Assembly (NCBI GenBank): GCA_903632075.3
Contig: CAHIKZ030000835.1
Coordinates: 1,738,501 to 1,802,500, forward strand
Source: Acanthosepion pharaonis
Lineage: Eukaryota > Mollusca > Cephalopoda > Sepiida > Sepiidae
Length of the DNA: 64,000 nt
Direction: 5' to 3'
Within the stretch, counting starts at the first letter, position 1, and each line of letters starts with the position of its first letter. Positions 1-10,929 of this stretch are shown one piece after another. Position numbers and translations under genes: made by a program. A model generated the notes under the pieces. That model did no database searches. It saw nothing but the letters and a program-made list of their open reading frames with translations, and was not told the origin of the DNA.

Positions 1-1440
1 TGTATTCAGAACCATCGAGAAAGCAATGGGAACCCACTTCACTATCTCACCCACCCGCCATAAAAAAAAATTCTTGACAACATATAATAAAGAAATTGTG
101 GTGAACTCTAAACGCCTCTGCCCAGAAGATATATGACGTCTACTAAAAATCTACATTAGGGATGAATTATAGAGCCATAGAGACTTTTCGAGATTGTAAC
201 AAATTCCATCCTCATTGGGTACCCCACAACTGTGGTAATATTCGAGACAGAGTTAAATTTGATAACGATCTGGGTATCGGCTCAAAACCTAAAATCCTCT
301 AGATTTTTTTTTATAGTGAGCTTCACCCTGTACAAGGCCTGAGAGCCACTCAAGGTAGAGGATTATAGATTAAGAGGCACAGTCTATGCGGATAGGTGGA
401 GAGGATAACGGTTAATTCCATACTTGAAAGGTTAAGATTGTAGTGATCTGAGAAGAATCCTCTTGGGAGTCGGTTGGACAGAGCAGCGGTTTGCGGAAGG
501 AAATGATATACGAAGGAAATGAAGATGGTTCGTTACAATGTGTACAGCATGGCAGTCTTAGCTGTGAAGGTCAGAACTGGTAGAACGAAGGAATGTAGTT
601 CATTTGAGCACTTCCCATGGAAATAGCGATAGAACAGTGAGAGGCATGTCTGTGAGTGGCGGGTTGCATGGTGGAAAATAATTTGTCACCCACAAGGACA
701 CGTGAAGGATTTGGGATTCTATCGAGATTGGAAAGTGACGACAGGGCAGCAGTACTTCATTTTTAGCTTGATCTAGCTCTTATAAATATAGAGGATAGCA
801 CGAGTAGTCAGGTACTTACAAGAGCTCTACCGTCGATTTTCCCTGCATCTTTAGCGATTGATCGTATATACGAGTTCCACTTAAGGTCAGGGACGAGTTT
901 TGAGGCCGAATAGACGCTCAATGAGGAAACATTCATTCATCGTGACTCGTGAGAGTCCGATCGGCGATGACGGAATAGCTTGGTCTTCGAGGGATTGAAT
1001 GAAATCAGCCAGTTTTTCCCTCATTGACCTATTAGGGCTAGCTCAGAAGAGAGATCAGCTGCCAATCTCTTGTCATCTAGATTTTTCGAGGTGCAACCAT
1101 ATACCTTTGTATCTTCAGCATAGATATTCACAAATCATTCCACAGTAAGATGATTTCATTCTCCCTATTTACCACAGAATGTCGACATGGGTTAGTCCGA
1201 GTTCGCATGCCTACAACTACATCAATGGTTATTTCCATAGCAAATTTCCAGACGACAGTTCAGACCTTTACAGAAAAGATCCGTCGTGTTACGTCAATAA
1301 AGTCGAATCACTATCATTCTCTTCAATTAGTTTTAATAAGCAGGATGAATTGTCACTAGTACGCAGGGGGTTACAAGGAGGGAAAATAAAAGAATGAGAA
1401 GACAGAGAATAGGGAGGATTGAGGATAGGACAAAAAATTA
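1..1440. other. no confident gene; probably decayed repeat
   Basis: Mixed-composition DNA with only short frames (1150-1397) that I do not trust. Moderate GC blocks at 440-1000 may be old retroelement sequence, but no motif is readable. Confidence 0.4.
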
Positions 1441-1447
1441 ACGGGGT

Positions 1448-2000
1448 TCAAGAAGATAGACAATGGCGATTGACGTTGCATTTAAATTTTTGAAAATTGT
1501 AGTTATCAGGGAAGCAAGAAAACGGAAGGGAGTTTAACAGGTGGGAAGTGTAAGAAAAGAAACCGTTCAAGTAGAATTGGCGGTTGCATTTAGGTATTTC
1601 AACCGTAAAACAGTGAAATCTACTTATCAATCTAGTAGCACGCTTAAATACTTGCAATAGGAGCAGCAGGGAAAATAGAGCAGTTGCCATGAAAATATTT
1701 GTAGAAAAGACAGAGGGAAACCACTTCACGTCGATAAAAAAGTTGTCTGCTCAGGATCGATTACATTAATGACCCGTCTTTGGATTTTCTAGAGAATCCG
1801 GTGATGTACAGCAGAAGAACCAGGCCAGATATGGCAAAAGTATTCAATGTATGGACGAATAGTAAATGTGTAAGATGGATTCTGATTAGAATAAGTTTTT
1901 GGTACAACATTGTGAACCAACTTTCATTGCAGCAGACGAAGACATAGTCAGCTTTGATTTCCAGCTTTGATGTAAACTCGATGTTAATCATTATGTTTTT
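1448..2000 (-). mobile_element. non-LTR retrotransposon C-terminal fragment
   Basis: Minus-strand frames contain ADYVFVCCNESWF, then NTFAISGLVLLLYITGFSRK, and, after a stop near 1730, FKRATRLISRFHCFTVEIPK and CNRQFYLNGFF. The end reads SHLLNSLPFSCFPDNYNF.KFKCNVNRH. The last part matches the C-terminal reverse transcriptase tail of the family seen at 21.6, 26.6 and 55.6 kb. It is decayed and truncated. Confidence 0.7.
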
Positions 2001-2019
2001 AATTCCCGTTCCTTTGTTG

Positions 2020-2130
2020 TCCTCTCTACCTCATAATGTTTTCCTTTTTCGCATCTTCTCTCACACTCCGTAAACCCTTGCGTCTAAGTCGCTTTATTGC
2101 CTTACTTGGGGTGAAATGATTTCAAAATAA
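2020..2130 (+). mobile_element. LINE 3' UTR tail
   Basis: Carries the family signature CCCTTGCGTCTAAGTCGC then TTATTGCCTTACTTGGGG and TGAAATGATT followed by an A-rich end. The same tail follows LINE copies at 11.97, 21.5, 22.1 and 26.92 kb. Confidence 0.55.
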
Positions 2131-2453
2131 TTCGTAGTTTGTCAGATGAAAACGTGAGGTTAAGAGTGTGTAGTGTATGGCTCGCCTGGAATTTATCACC
2201 AGTCATTCTGATAGCAGGCAAAAATGTTCTTTGTACTTTGCAAGCAATAGGTACTATCCAGGCAGCTTCTTCCAAAGAAGCGCTGCTTTGTGGAACAGCC
2301 GTCCAGTTGGATGCTTTTCAAAACACTGCCATCTTTAACCTCTTCCAGGGCCAATAGTTATCTATCCTCAACACCCACTTCCTACTCTTATATCCATAGC
2401 AATCACGTTTATAAAATAAAATCTGGATGTCAGCTTTATAGCTATTATTGTTG

Positions 2454-2456
<3 letters not shown>

Positions 2457-2498
<42 letters not shown>
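2457..2498. repeat. (CT)n
   Basis: About 21 units; both open frames over it are translations of the repeat. Confidence 0.96.
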
Positions 2499-2502
<4 letters not shown>

Positions 2503-2769
2503 TCTCCTGGCCGGTGTCGCGAAATGTTTAGGGTCCAATGATGAAAGACATCCAACACGGAGAACTTCTTTATTTTTATTAATGTGGACATGGACTAACC
2601 ATCCAGTGGCGGTCGCCACCACCACTCTCACTGTGTAGCCGTTTTAGACACAAAAGAGAACACATCTACATGGGTTGCGTTCAAGCATGAAGCAGAACGT
2701 CGCCTCTGGGTGTTGACTTAAATATACACTTTTGTATCTGTCTATATCCACTGTGCTATGCATCCTCAA

Positions 2770-3000
2770 GGACACATGGCACAGTGGATAAACGCGTTGG
2801 TTAGATCCAGTGACAAGACCCAAAGAGTGTGAGTTCAATACCCGGTTAAGGCAGTGGAGAACTTGCAGAGAGGAATTAACAGGAGATAACTGATAACTGA
2901 CATCCATTAAAACATGGCATGTGGAACTAGAACAGTAAAAGAAATAAAGGGTTCAGTTCGACATTCCAACCACCGATTACTGGCTTGGGGTGATGCCGAT
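2770..3000 (+). repeat. tRNA-like interspersed repeat (family B)
   Basis: Head GGCACAGTGGATAAACGCG, box B-like GTGAGTTCAATACCCGG, then GGCAGTGGAGAACTTGCAG, AACAGGAGATAACTGATAAC and GTTCAGTTCGACATTCCAAC. It is truncated before the hammerhead-like part. Confidence 0.62.
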
Positions 3001-3041
3001 TAAAAAAATCCACTGGATGATTAAAAAGTAACTCTCTATTT

Positions 3042-3178
3042 TATGTATGAGCGGCCAATCAGGTGTCCTGACTTAACACCTTGTGACTCTTTCTTTGGGG
3101 TTTGGTTAAAGGAGCAATTCTGCTATACCAAACCAAGACTTTGGAAGAACTTGAAGAGCGAATACAAGAAGAAATAAG
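3042..3178 (+). pseudogene. short mariner-type transposase fragment within tRNA-like repeat
   Basis: The plus strand reads ERPIRCPDLTPCDSFFGVWL and then KNLKSEYKK/LEELEERIQEEI-like codons, the region around the last catalytic acid of DDE transposases. It interrupts two partial copies of the tRNA-like repeat described at 2770 and 3180. Confidence 0.55.
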
Positions 3179-3412
3179 AAGATAACTGATAACTGATATC
3201 AATTAAACATGGCACGTGGAACTAGAACAGTCTATCTCAGTGAGCGAAATAAAGGGTTCAGTTCGATATTCCAACCACCTGAAGAAGGCCGGAGCGTACA
3301 ACGCCCGAAACGTTGTAATGAATATGGCGACAAAGATAAGTACAATAGTCCGAATAATGTAAATAATGTACACTTTTATATTTACATTCACTTTACATTG
3401 ATATTGAGATAT
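3178..3412 (+). repeat. family B repeat, 3' part with hammerhead-like motif
   Basis: Starts AAGATAACTGATAACTGATA, continues CATGGCACGTGGAACTAGAA, CATGTTAAT-type spacers, and the motif at 3279, ending GTAAATAATGTACACTTTTA. Confidence 0.62.
3279..3311 (+). ncRNA. hammerhead-like motif in tRNA-like repeat
   Basis: CTGAAGA, hairpin GGC...GCC, then GAAAC and GTT. The relative at 63.65 kb (minus strand) has a fuller stem II (GGC..G/CGGCC), so this copy is slightly decayed. Stem I is not visible. Confidence 0.45.
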
Positions 3413-3867
3413 TAACCTATAAATTTTTATCTTCTGTTGCTTGAGTCCTGTTCTTTTGTTGCCCTTTCTTCTTGATAATGTTTTTTTTGTTGCCTTTCAG
3501 TTTTAACTATTTTGATAATGTTTTTTGTTTTTATTGACAAAATATTCTTTTATATCCTTTTACCCCCATTTCTAATTTAAAAACTATTAATGGAAGCACT
3601 TTTCGAAACATTTTAACATTAACCTTGTTTTAATAATTTAACTACCGAAAATAAAATATACCCACAACAAATTACCATGAAAATGTCTTATGTATTATTA
3701 TCCGGAAACGCTTGGGGCAATAACAACTACAGATAGTTTCTATACACATTTGGTCCTTGTAAAAAAAAATGCTGTAAGGACAAGAGAAAAACTAAATAAA
3801 AAAAAAAAAAATTCTTATCGGTCATATTCAATGAACCATGTATAAAACAAGAACTACTACCGAAATG

Positions 3868-4080
3868 TATGGACATCGAGTGGTTAAAAGGTTCGCTTTC
3901 TGACCATGGGACCCGGGTTCGAATCTCACCATGGTCGATTTGTCAGGTCTTCCTGAAGTTATCGGACTGGATCGAAGTCGATCCTAGCGTGCGGCACCTT
4001 TGAAAAGTGCCTGAAACTGGGTAGACAGAAATCTTGGGGGTCGTCGATAACCGTGCTAGCACGAAGTTACAAGTCATCGT
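3868..4080 (+). mobile_element. tRNA-like SINE, another type
   Basis: Contains GAGTGGTTAAAAGGTTCGC and box B GGGTTCGAATCTCACCATGG, then TGTCAGGTCTTCCTGAAG and a structured body. The secondary structure of a real tRNA is not preserved, so it is a SINE. Confidence 0.5.
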
Positions 4081-4251
4081 GGCCGAGAGCTTGAGCGTTG
4101 TGGCCTTGTTCAAATTGTTGATTACGCTACGTAACACGATCTCTCCCAAAAACTGAAGGTGGGCTCTGTGGTTGTTGAGCAAACACAAATGTGGCTGAGT
4201 GAGTGTCTGCAATAGCCGCTTTTAGTATACGGGTATTCTTGAATACGAATA

Positions 4252-4366
<115 letters not shown>

Positions 4367-4379
4367 CATATTCCCTTCG

Positions 4380-4510
4380 ATGGGTAACTTGTCGCCATTT
4401 TATATTTTTAATTTTGCGCATGCCCATTGTTTGTCGACTGAAACAGAACAGTCGATCTATCCGTTGACCTTAACACTAACAGTTCAACTGGGGAAAACTG
4501 GCTTGTAAAA
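4380..4510 (+). mobile_element. 5' fragment of the same mariner family
   Basis: Contains the family's leader (TTGTCGCCATTTTATATTTT, then TTTTGCGCATGC..ATTGTTTG) next to a (TG)n tract and just upstream of the fuller copy at 4651. Only the leader is present. Confidence 0.55.
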
Positions 4511-4650
4511 TTCAATACCCACAAAAGCACACTAGTAACGGTTCATCATCAGCTGGAAGACTTTGAATGTTTGCCTATCATGATGAACGTTTGTATTCTC
4601 AAGGTTACTTGCTTTGAACGTTTATAAGAACTCTTCACGCTCAGACTGTA

Positions 4651-5408
4651 ATGGATAAATTGTTGCAATTTTATATTTTTAATTTTGCGCATGCGCGTTG
4701 TTTGTTTTGATTTGTCGACTGCACAGTGCAGTAGGGTCAGTTGGGTACTGTCTGTGAGAAAAAGAGCACCATGACGCAATTCACTTCGTCAAAAATTTAG
4801 AAACAGCGTTTTGTATTGCTTGGCCTTACGCCTAAAGCTCCAATACATTTTAGAGTGTTTGGGTGTCAATCTAAGGACAGTGCAGAAGATTCTGAGTCTA
4901 ATGGTGATTACGAATGTGTTTAGAATGATCACTAGAGATGGCGACGTTATGCCTTCATTTATCTTCCCTTGAAGAGGTAGTCCTTCCCTGGGCCAAGAGG
5001 GTGGCTATTGGAAGACCCTATGTCTGACAACAGGATTGTGCAACATGCCACAGTCGTGGCTGTCAGACAATTTCTGCGACCACATCACCCCTTATATCTG
5101 ACCACCTAACTCCCTATACTGCAACTCCTGTGATTATTATGTGTGGGTGCATTTGAGTGAGTGACAGACAGGACTCCTTGTAACACCAAAGATGAACTGT
5201 AGCAACATTCACCAACTTGAACAAGGAGACCGTCCAGGAGAGACACGGGAGATTCCGAAGTTATCTGGAAGCTGTAGTTGAATCCAATGGCGATTTTATT
5301 GAATAAATTCATTCTTTAGTATTTTAAGATATTTTTGTGTAATTTTGGTAAATATATCTGTTAAAATGAAATGTCATCGTTATTTTCATTTTTGCGTAAT
5401 TTATCCAT
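4651..5408 (+). mobile_element. mariner/Tc1-type element, copy 1 (decayed)
   Basis: Diverged transposon with end sequences ATGGATAAATT at 4651 and its inverse ending near 5408. The 5' flank contains the string TTTTGCGCATGCGCGTTG. The coding remnant at about 4895-5300 reads, in shifting plus-strand frames, GDVMPSFI, EE..LPWA, then DHITPYI and HLTPYTATPVIIMCG-like pieces and a C-terminus matching KDEL..AR...FTNLNKET and RLEAVVE.NGDF. The same sequence occurs at 24.35 and 30.5 kb. Stops and shifts make it a pseudogene. Confidence 0.72.
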
Positions 5409-5420
5409 CGCAATCTATAT

Positions 5421-5526
<106 letters not shown>

Positions 5527-5599
5527 TATTCTAAAGAAATTCGTTCTAGGGGTGAAATTTCATCATTCAATTACGCACTTCAATTACACTCATTGAAAT

Positions 5600-6120
5600 G
5601 TATATTTAATTAATTTAATTTATAGCTAGAAGGAAAAATATTTATACCAAAATTCAATTATGATGTTTTTAAGCAACCATAAATATTGTTACGTTTTCAT
5701 ATTAGTAAAAACTTTTCTATCAAAGATAAAATAAGAATAGAATATCTGTAGTAAATTTGAAAATAAAAACGACAGAGAAGAAAGTAAGTGAAAATATTGT
5801 CGACTTTTGACATTAAACTCGCTTCGAAATCGTTTGTCATTTTTTTCTTTACTTCTCTTTTCTATATATTTTAATCATATTGTAAAAGTGAACGTTACTT
5901 ATTCGATTAATAGCATTCTCCACATTCAGAAGCGTATGCGCACGCGCATTCAGAAACGTCTGCTTTTTTAAAAAAAATATGGCGCGCATACACACAGCCG
6001 AATACATAAAAGAGACAATGGCTTGCGTTTTAATTGCTTTGTTCGTACGACCATGTAAAACTTAGAAAATGAAATTCTTATATACAGAAAAATAAAAGAA
6101 ATTTATTTCTGATACAATAT
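5600..6120. other. AT-rich, nothing recognised
   Basis: No frame, hairpin or repeat copy recognised. Confidence 0.5.
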
Positions 6121-6123
6121 TGC

Positions 6124-6490
6124 CTACGCCCACATGCTGAAACACCAATTCCCGAACAATCACCGAATTTAAGCAACGTCAAGCCTTGTCAGTAGTTAGA
6201 AGGGTTACCAGGTACTGTAAGCGTGGATGTGTAGGTGGTTTAATAGATAATGACTCACAATTATTAATCGGAGAGAGCCGAGTTCCAATTCCAGTTGGGT
6301 TCATTATATTCCGCTACGCGCAAAATACCTTTGGAAAAGGTATGAATCCATCTATTCTCCCCCAAGCCATGGGTTAATTAGAAAGACTTGTTTCACTAAA
6401 TCATTATTACCCACCCCCCCGGAAAATATTCTTACAATCTAAAAATGTTTTCTGGCTTTAAATAACCTGCCGTAAAAAACGAATCAATCA
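6124..6490 (+). mobile_element. 5S rRNA-derived SINE (diverged)
   Basis: The head carries CTGAAACACCAATTCCCGAA, CCGAATTTAAGCAACGTCAA, then AGAAGGGTTACCAGGTACTG, aligning with 5S rRNA but lacking part of box C. The body matches the 54.9 kb copy (GCCATGGGTTAATTAGAAAG). Confidence 0.68.
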
Positions 6491-6499
6491 ATCATAACA

Positions 6500-7370
6500 C
6501 AACATTGGGATATTTATTTTACACTTCTTTTATGTTCCGTGTCCATTCAGGGTGTGGGCGATCATGGCTCTCTACATCTTCTAATAATTTTAAACTAAGA
6601 ACAATGATTCTATGCTTACTATCAATCCACTTCTACTTCCACCATCCATTTACACATGATCATTAGGTAGGTTTCACTTCGTTTCTCACATAGACGCAAC
6701 ATGATCTTCCTACTTTCATAGATAGATAAATAAATTTGCATAAATAATATTCTTTTTAATTCCAAAGAAAGTTTGTACCCTTACTATAATCCCAGTTCTT
6801 GTTCTATTATCCATTTATATAAGTTTGTGAGGGACGTTTCTCGTGCCCCCCCCCAATAGGCGTAAAATATTCTTTTACCTGAGGTTGATCGAAATTTTCC
6901 CCATAGGCGCAAAATAATGTTTTACCTGAGGTTGCTCGAGATTTCTCCCATAGGTGCAAAATAATCTTTACTAGAGGTTGTTCGAAGTTTCCCTCTGCTT
7001 CTCTCACCTTTAATGCGATGTACGAACCGGAAATATCAAAATCAAACAAGTAAAAATATTTAAATACCTGTGAAGTGTCTAAATAAAAATAATAGAAAAA
7101 AATGACACCGTCATTCGAAGGGGCATTGTTATAGTGAAAGATTCCTCCAAAAATTAAACAAAGTATTAAGAAAGACGAAAATATCGTTACAATCAAGGAA
7201 AGAATGCTGAACTCCTTCCTTGTCCTTTGGACAATTAAGGGATTTATCCCTTGTTTCCTGTTTAAGATTGAGTTTTCGGTTCTTTAGACGAAAATATTCT
7301 AATTTTTATTTAAAAGCAGTAAATCCTTGCCTTTTAGTTGCATTAATGTCTTGCATAGGTTAAAATGATT
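6500..7370. other. AT-rich with a short internal triplication, no gene
   Basis: The minus frame 6807-7196 is open for 129 codons, but part of it is three diverged copies of a 60-bp unit (TAGGCGCAAAATA...TTTTACCTGAGGTTG). A LINE-tail phrase occurs at 7238-7290. I do not call a protein. Confidence 0.45.
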
Positions 7371-7374
7371 AAAG

Positions 7375-7745
7375 TAATGTAATATCAATCCTCCTATATG
7401 GCAGTGAATGCTGGACAATCTCCTCACAGATGGAGAGAAGACTTGAGGCTACAGAGATGTGGTTCTATAGATGGATGCTGAGAATACACAGAAAAGTGTG
7501 CTTAACTGCCATGTAATATCAATCCTCCTATATGGCAGTGAATGCTGGACAATCTCACAGATCACAGATGAAGCTACAGAGACTTGAGGCAGAGAGTACA
7601 AAAGAAACAGAGATGTGGTTCTATAGAAGGATGCTGAGAATACAGATGAAGAAAGAAAAGAGTGGTTCTATAACTGATATGTCATATCAATCCTCCTATA
7701 TGGTAGTGAATGCTGGACAATCTCCTCACAGATGAAGAAGAGATT
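7375..7745 (+). repeat. triplicated LINE reverse-transcriptase segment
   Basis: Three tandem copies (starting near 7380, 7515 and 7685) of the LINE segment that encodes SILLYGSECWTISSQM and LEATEMWFYR.MLRI on the plus strand. YGSE.W and MW.YRRMLRI are the usual landmarks just after the reverse transcriptase core. Normally this occurs once per element, so the coding stretch itself was amplified. Confidence 0.72.
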
Positions 7746-7919
7746 TTAAGCAACAAAGCTGTGGTTCTACTAAAAGTTATTTTTTATCATTTCTTGGAAT
7801 GTCTAGGAAAGATACTCTCGACATCAAGAGTAATATTTGAAAAAAAAATTAGAAGAAAGGAATTATTTATCAATAAAAGATAAATACACTTCAGATTGAG
7901 TGAAAAAATGATTTGTTTA

Positions 7920-8260
7920 CATCAGAGAATGGGGGGAGGCATAGTAAAAAGACAAACATTGCTGAGAGTCACAAAGAATAGGACGTTGTGGAGAACCATG
8001 ATCACCTACTTAACGAGCTTGTGTAAATGGAAAGCAGATCAGAGAGTGGGAAGCATAGTAAAATGACGAACATTGCAGAGAGCCACAAAGAATAGGACGT
8101 TGTGGAGAACCATGATCACTTATCTTACTTAGTTTGTATAAATGGAATGCATATCACGGTCTGGTAGGGATAGTAAAAAACAAACATTGCTGAGAGCCAC
8201 AAAGGATAGGAAGTTGCGGAGAGCCACGAAAGCACCATATAAAATTAGAGTTGTTATGAT
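7920..8260 (+). repeat. triplicated LINE C-terminal segment
   Basis: Three tandem units of about 120 bp share the string AGAGCCACAAAGAATAGGACG. The plus strand reads ATKNRTLWRTMITYLTSLCK in the first two units and ATKDRKLRRA in the third. T.(D/N)R..WR.M is the end of the same LINE polyprotein whose middle is triplicated at 7.4 kb. The copies differ by substitutions. Confidence 0.7.
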
Positions 8261-8565
8261 TTCGCCGGGGACGTGTTATCTGTTTGCATGTCGACCTTTT
8301 GACCTTGTATCAAAAAGTTGCTACGTTTTGTAAATAACAGCATCAATGAAACGAGTGGGAGAAGGGCAAACACACAAATCATTGAAAAATCAATCAGGAG
8401 AAACGTACCAAATTAAATGCCAACACTTTTCAAATATATCTTAACCAAACAAGAAAAAAACCCTGAAATATTACAGCGGATATCAAAGAAATAAGTACCG
8501 TATATATTCGCATTATTCAACCTTTGAAGACCTAATTTTTGAAGATAACTTGCCACCAACTTGGT

Positions 8566-8568
<3 letters not shown>
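8260..8568. other. AT-rich, nothing recognised
   Basis: No supported feature. Confidence 0.5.
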
Positions 8569-8622
<54 letters not shown>

Positions 8623-8730
8623 CCAAACAAGTTGTCTGTTTTTTCATTAAAAAACCCATTGAGAAATGGATTTACCAATTAGGTTTACCAAGGATATATA
8701 TAATATAATATATATATATATATATATATT
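8569..8730. repeat. two (TA)n tracts
   Basis: 8569-8619 and 8693-8729 with a short spacer. Confidence 0.93.
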
Positions 8731-8739
8731 GGTCAACGG

Positions 8740-9290
8740 CGTAGTCAAGACCATTATAAAACGCTAATTTTAAATGACGTGTATGATGCGGCCCCCCTAA
8801 TATTAGCTTCAAAATTAGTTCTTCAAACGTCGCATGAGACGCGAGCATATACAGTAATTCGGAGATAATTACTTAAATTACCAAATTAAAAATAAATGAA
8901 TTATTACCTCGTTATGCGCAGTTGAGAGGTTTACTATTTCCTTATAATAAGACAGTATATATGTATGGAGAGAGAACATGCGTATACATACGCATACTAC
9001 TACATATATACACATATTGGCAAAAACAAGACTGCTCACAAGCACGCACACACGAACACTAAACAACATGGGAAGTGTCTGTATGCCTGTGTATGTGTGT
9101 TGGTTGGTTCTTTTGTTTTATGACATATCAACCTCAGTTTGAAATAGATTCATAGCGATAGTTTGGTAATAAAGGTGTGTATGTATACATATATATTTCA
9201 ACCATTTTTCAATTACTCATATTTTTGAGTTTTTTTCAAAAATGTATCGCTGGTAATTTTTTTTTTTTTTTTTTACAAAGTATTTCTGGT
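8740..9290. other. repeat fragments related to 9.6 and 48.95 kb
   Basis: Contains CTTATAATAAGACAGTATAT and GAGAGAGAACATGCGTATAC, a phrase recurring at 9.6 kb. No coding potential. Confidence 0.4.
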
Positions 9291-9530
9291 ATTAAAACCC
9301 ACATTTACACCTTCATATTCCCCGACCACAGTCTGGGGGTCAACCACTTACCCATAGCTGGGACCCCAACAGGTGCCACCACCCCGGGTCAGGGCGGACC
9401 CCGGAACACCAACATCTAAGAGGTGGCTCCACACTCCTCAAAACCTCCCGACCAGAGGACTCGCCGTTGGACGTAGTTCATCGTTATACCCAGGACACGG
9501 ATGTAGATTATCGTCATACCAAGGACGGAT
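9290..9530. repeat. GC-richer interspersed sequence, unclassified
   Basis: Locally GC-rich block (GGGGGTCAACCACTTACCC, GCCACCACCCCGGGTCAGGG) in otherwise AT-rich DNA, ending before a (GTAT)n tract. Its composition and sharp edges suggest a repeat, but I found no second copy in the window. Confidence 0.35.
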
Positions 9531-9533
9531 ATA

Positions 9534-9586
9534 TGTATGTGTGTATGTATGTGTGTATGTATGTATGTGTGTATATATATGTGTAT
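9534..9586. repeat. (GTAT)n / (GTGTAT)n microsatellite
   Basis: Mixed ATGT/GTGTATGT units after GGATATATGTATGT. Confidence 0.88.
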
Positions 9587-9761
9587 ACTAATTCCTTATA
9601 ATGAGACAATATGTATGTATGGAGAGGGAATATACGTATAAATATACAGGCTGAGAAAAACACACACAATACAAAGAACGGAAATAGATCTAAGAACACA
9701 CAGGGGTCATTAAACGATAAGAATACAGATATCTTTCCTCACCTTTCTCGAACAATCTTAA

Positions 9762-10527
9762 TCTTTATCTATAAAAGGCAGGATGTGTGTGTGTGTGTGT
9801 AACGAATGCACGGCCGCAATTTTCGACGGATTTGCACCAAAATTTACATGCACATGCTCCAAGTTAGCGGGAAGGCCAAAGCCGACTTTGCATTTCCCAA
9901 CTCCCATCGATAGAAAAATAATAGATTTTTTCATGCTTCTACGGAAGTTTTCATGTAGTTTGCGGCCATTTTCTACTGGCCAGAGTGTGGGCCTATAGCT
10001 GGCTGCCACGAATAGGCAGGAAGATTCTATTGGCCAGCGTGAGAGCCAACAGCTGGCTGACACGAATGTTAACTAGCATGCAAAAAAAAAATCGATAGCT
10101 GCATTCGTCACAAGTGGGAAAAATTTAAATCTGCATGGCACTTTACTCCAATTGGCTCATTCGCTTGCTTAAACTCAACGTTGATTCTGATTCCGCAGAA
10201 TTGGGTTGGGTGTGAAAAAGTATTTGTTGTTAACATTCTTTTTTCATTCAGTTTTTCCAGTTACGTTTCCTTTTTTAAAGCTGATCGTTTTGTGTTTATT
10301 TTGTTTAGTTCTTTTTTCATAACAGATTTAATGTTTAGTATAGAGCTTAGGAAAAATTCGCAGTGTGAGATAGGCAAGAAGTAAGGCATGTAGCAACATC
10401 AGCACGGCAAAGGGCACTCCTTTAAAAGGCAAGGAAGGGCAAAAATTTTAAGTCAAGTGATAGCGATTGCTGTATGACTCGTACGATTTTTTAATCAAGC
10501 ACGGGCAACGCCGGGCCATGCTGCTAG
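9762..10527 (+). mobile_element. non-autonomous Helitron (766 bp)
   Basis: Begins TCTTTATCTATAAAAGGCAG and ends with a GC-rich hairpin (CGGGCAACGCCGGGCC) followed by CTGCTAG, the CTRR-type 3' end of Helitrons. It sits between A and T. The flanking sequences joined together (CTTAA|TTGTTTTAT) are present uninterrupted at 49058-49070 in a related repeat, which acts as an empty site. No Rep/helicase coding is visible, so mobilisation would need enzymes from elsewhere. The interior carries two CTGGCCAG.GTG.G.GCC-like repeats near 9980 and 10030. Confidence 0.85.
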
Positions 10528-10676
10528 TTGTTTTATAACCTTTCAAGCAGAAGAACTTTCTCATTGCCAGTTCAAGAAAGATATTTGTGTCACTAACACA
10601 CAAAAAAGAGAATGTTTAACATCGAAAAACATAAGGAAAATTAATTTATTTTAATAATATGTGGAAATATCCACTC

Positions 10677-10716
10677 TTTGCCTGAAGATCGCGAGACCCG
10701 AAACACGTGTTGCAAA
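10677..10716 (+). ncRNA. hammerhead-like motif
   Basis: Stem I is TTTGC/GCAAA. The core is CTGAAGA, then a weak stem II, then GAAA and the self-complementary stem III ACACGTGT. The same frame at 48.7 and 49.2 kb has TTTCAC/GTGAAA in stem I, a compensatory change. Confidence 0.58.
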
Positions 10717-10797
10717 ATTCTGGAAATAAAGCATAAAATATATTTAAAAAAATCCACGTAACAACCAAAAACGTTTGCAGTTTCTTGTACTTTTGTA

Positions 10798-10802
<5 letters not shown>

Positions 10803-10861
<59 letters not shown>
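10803..10861. repeat. (TA)n
   Basis: Nearly pure, 58 bp, after the hammerhead-like repeat end. Confidence 0.96.
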
Positions 10862-10863
<2 letters not shown>

Positions 10864-10929
10864 TCAGCGGCATACAGAGCTGAGGGGATTGAAGCTCCTT
10901 ATGTTTTACTGGAACCAAGAACTAAACGA

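Noticed and set aside
3890..3940. tRNA-like boxes that could indicate a tRNA gene
   Set aside because: No cloverleaf can be completed; boxes belong to a SINE head. Same for the heads near 2770, 12.6, 23.2 and 41.6 kb.
6807..7196. 129-codon minus-strand frame as a gene
   Set aside because: Half of it is a short internal repeat (60-bp units) and the rest is low complexity; no family or splice support.
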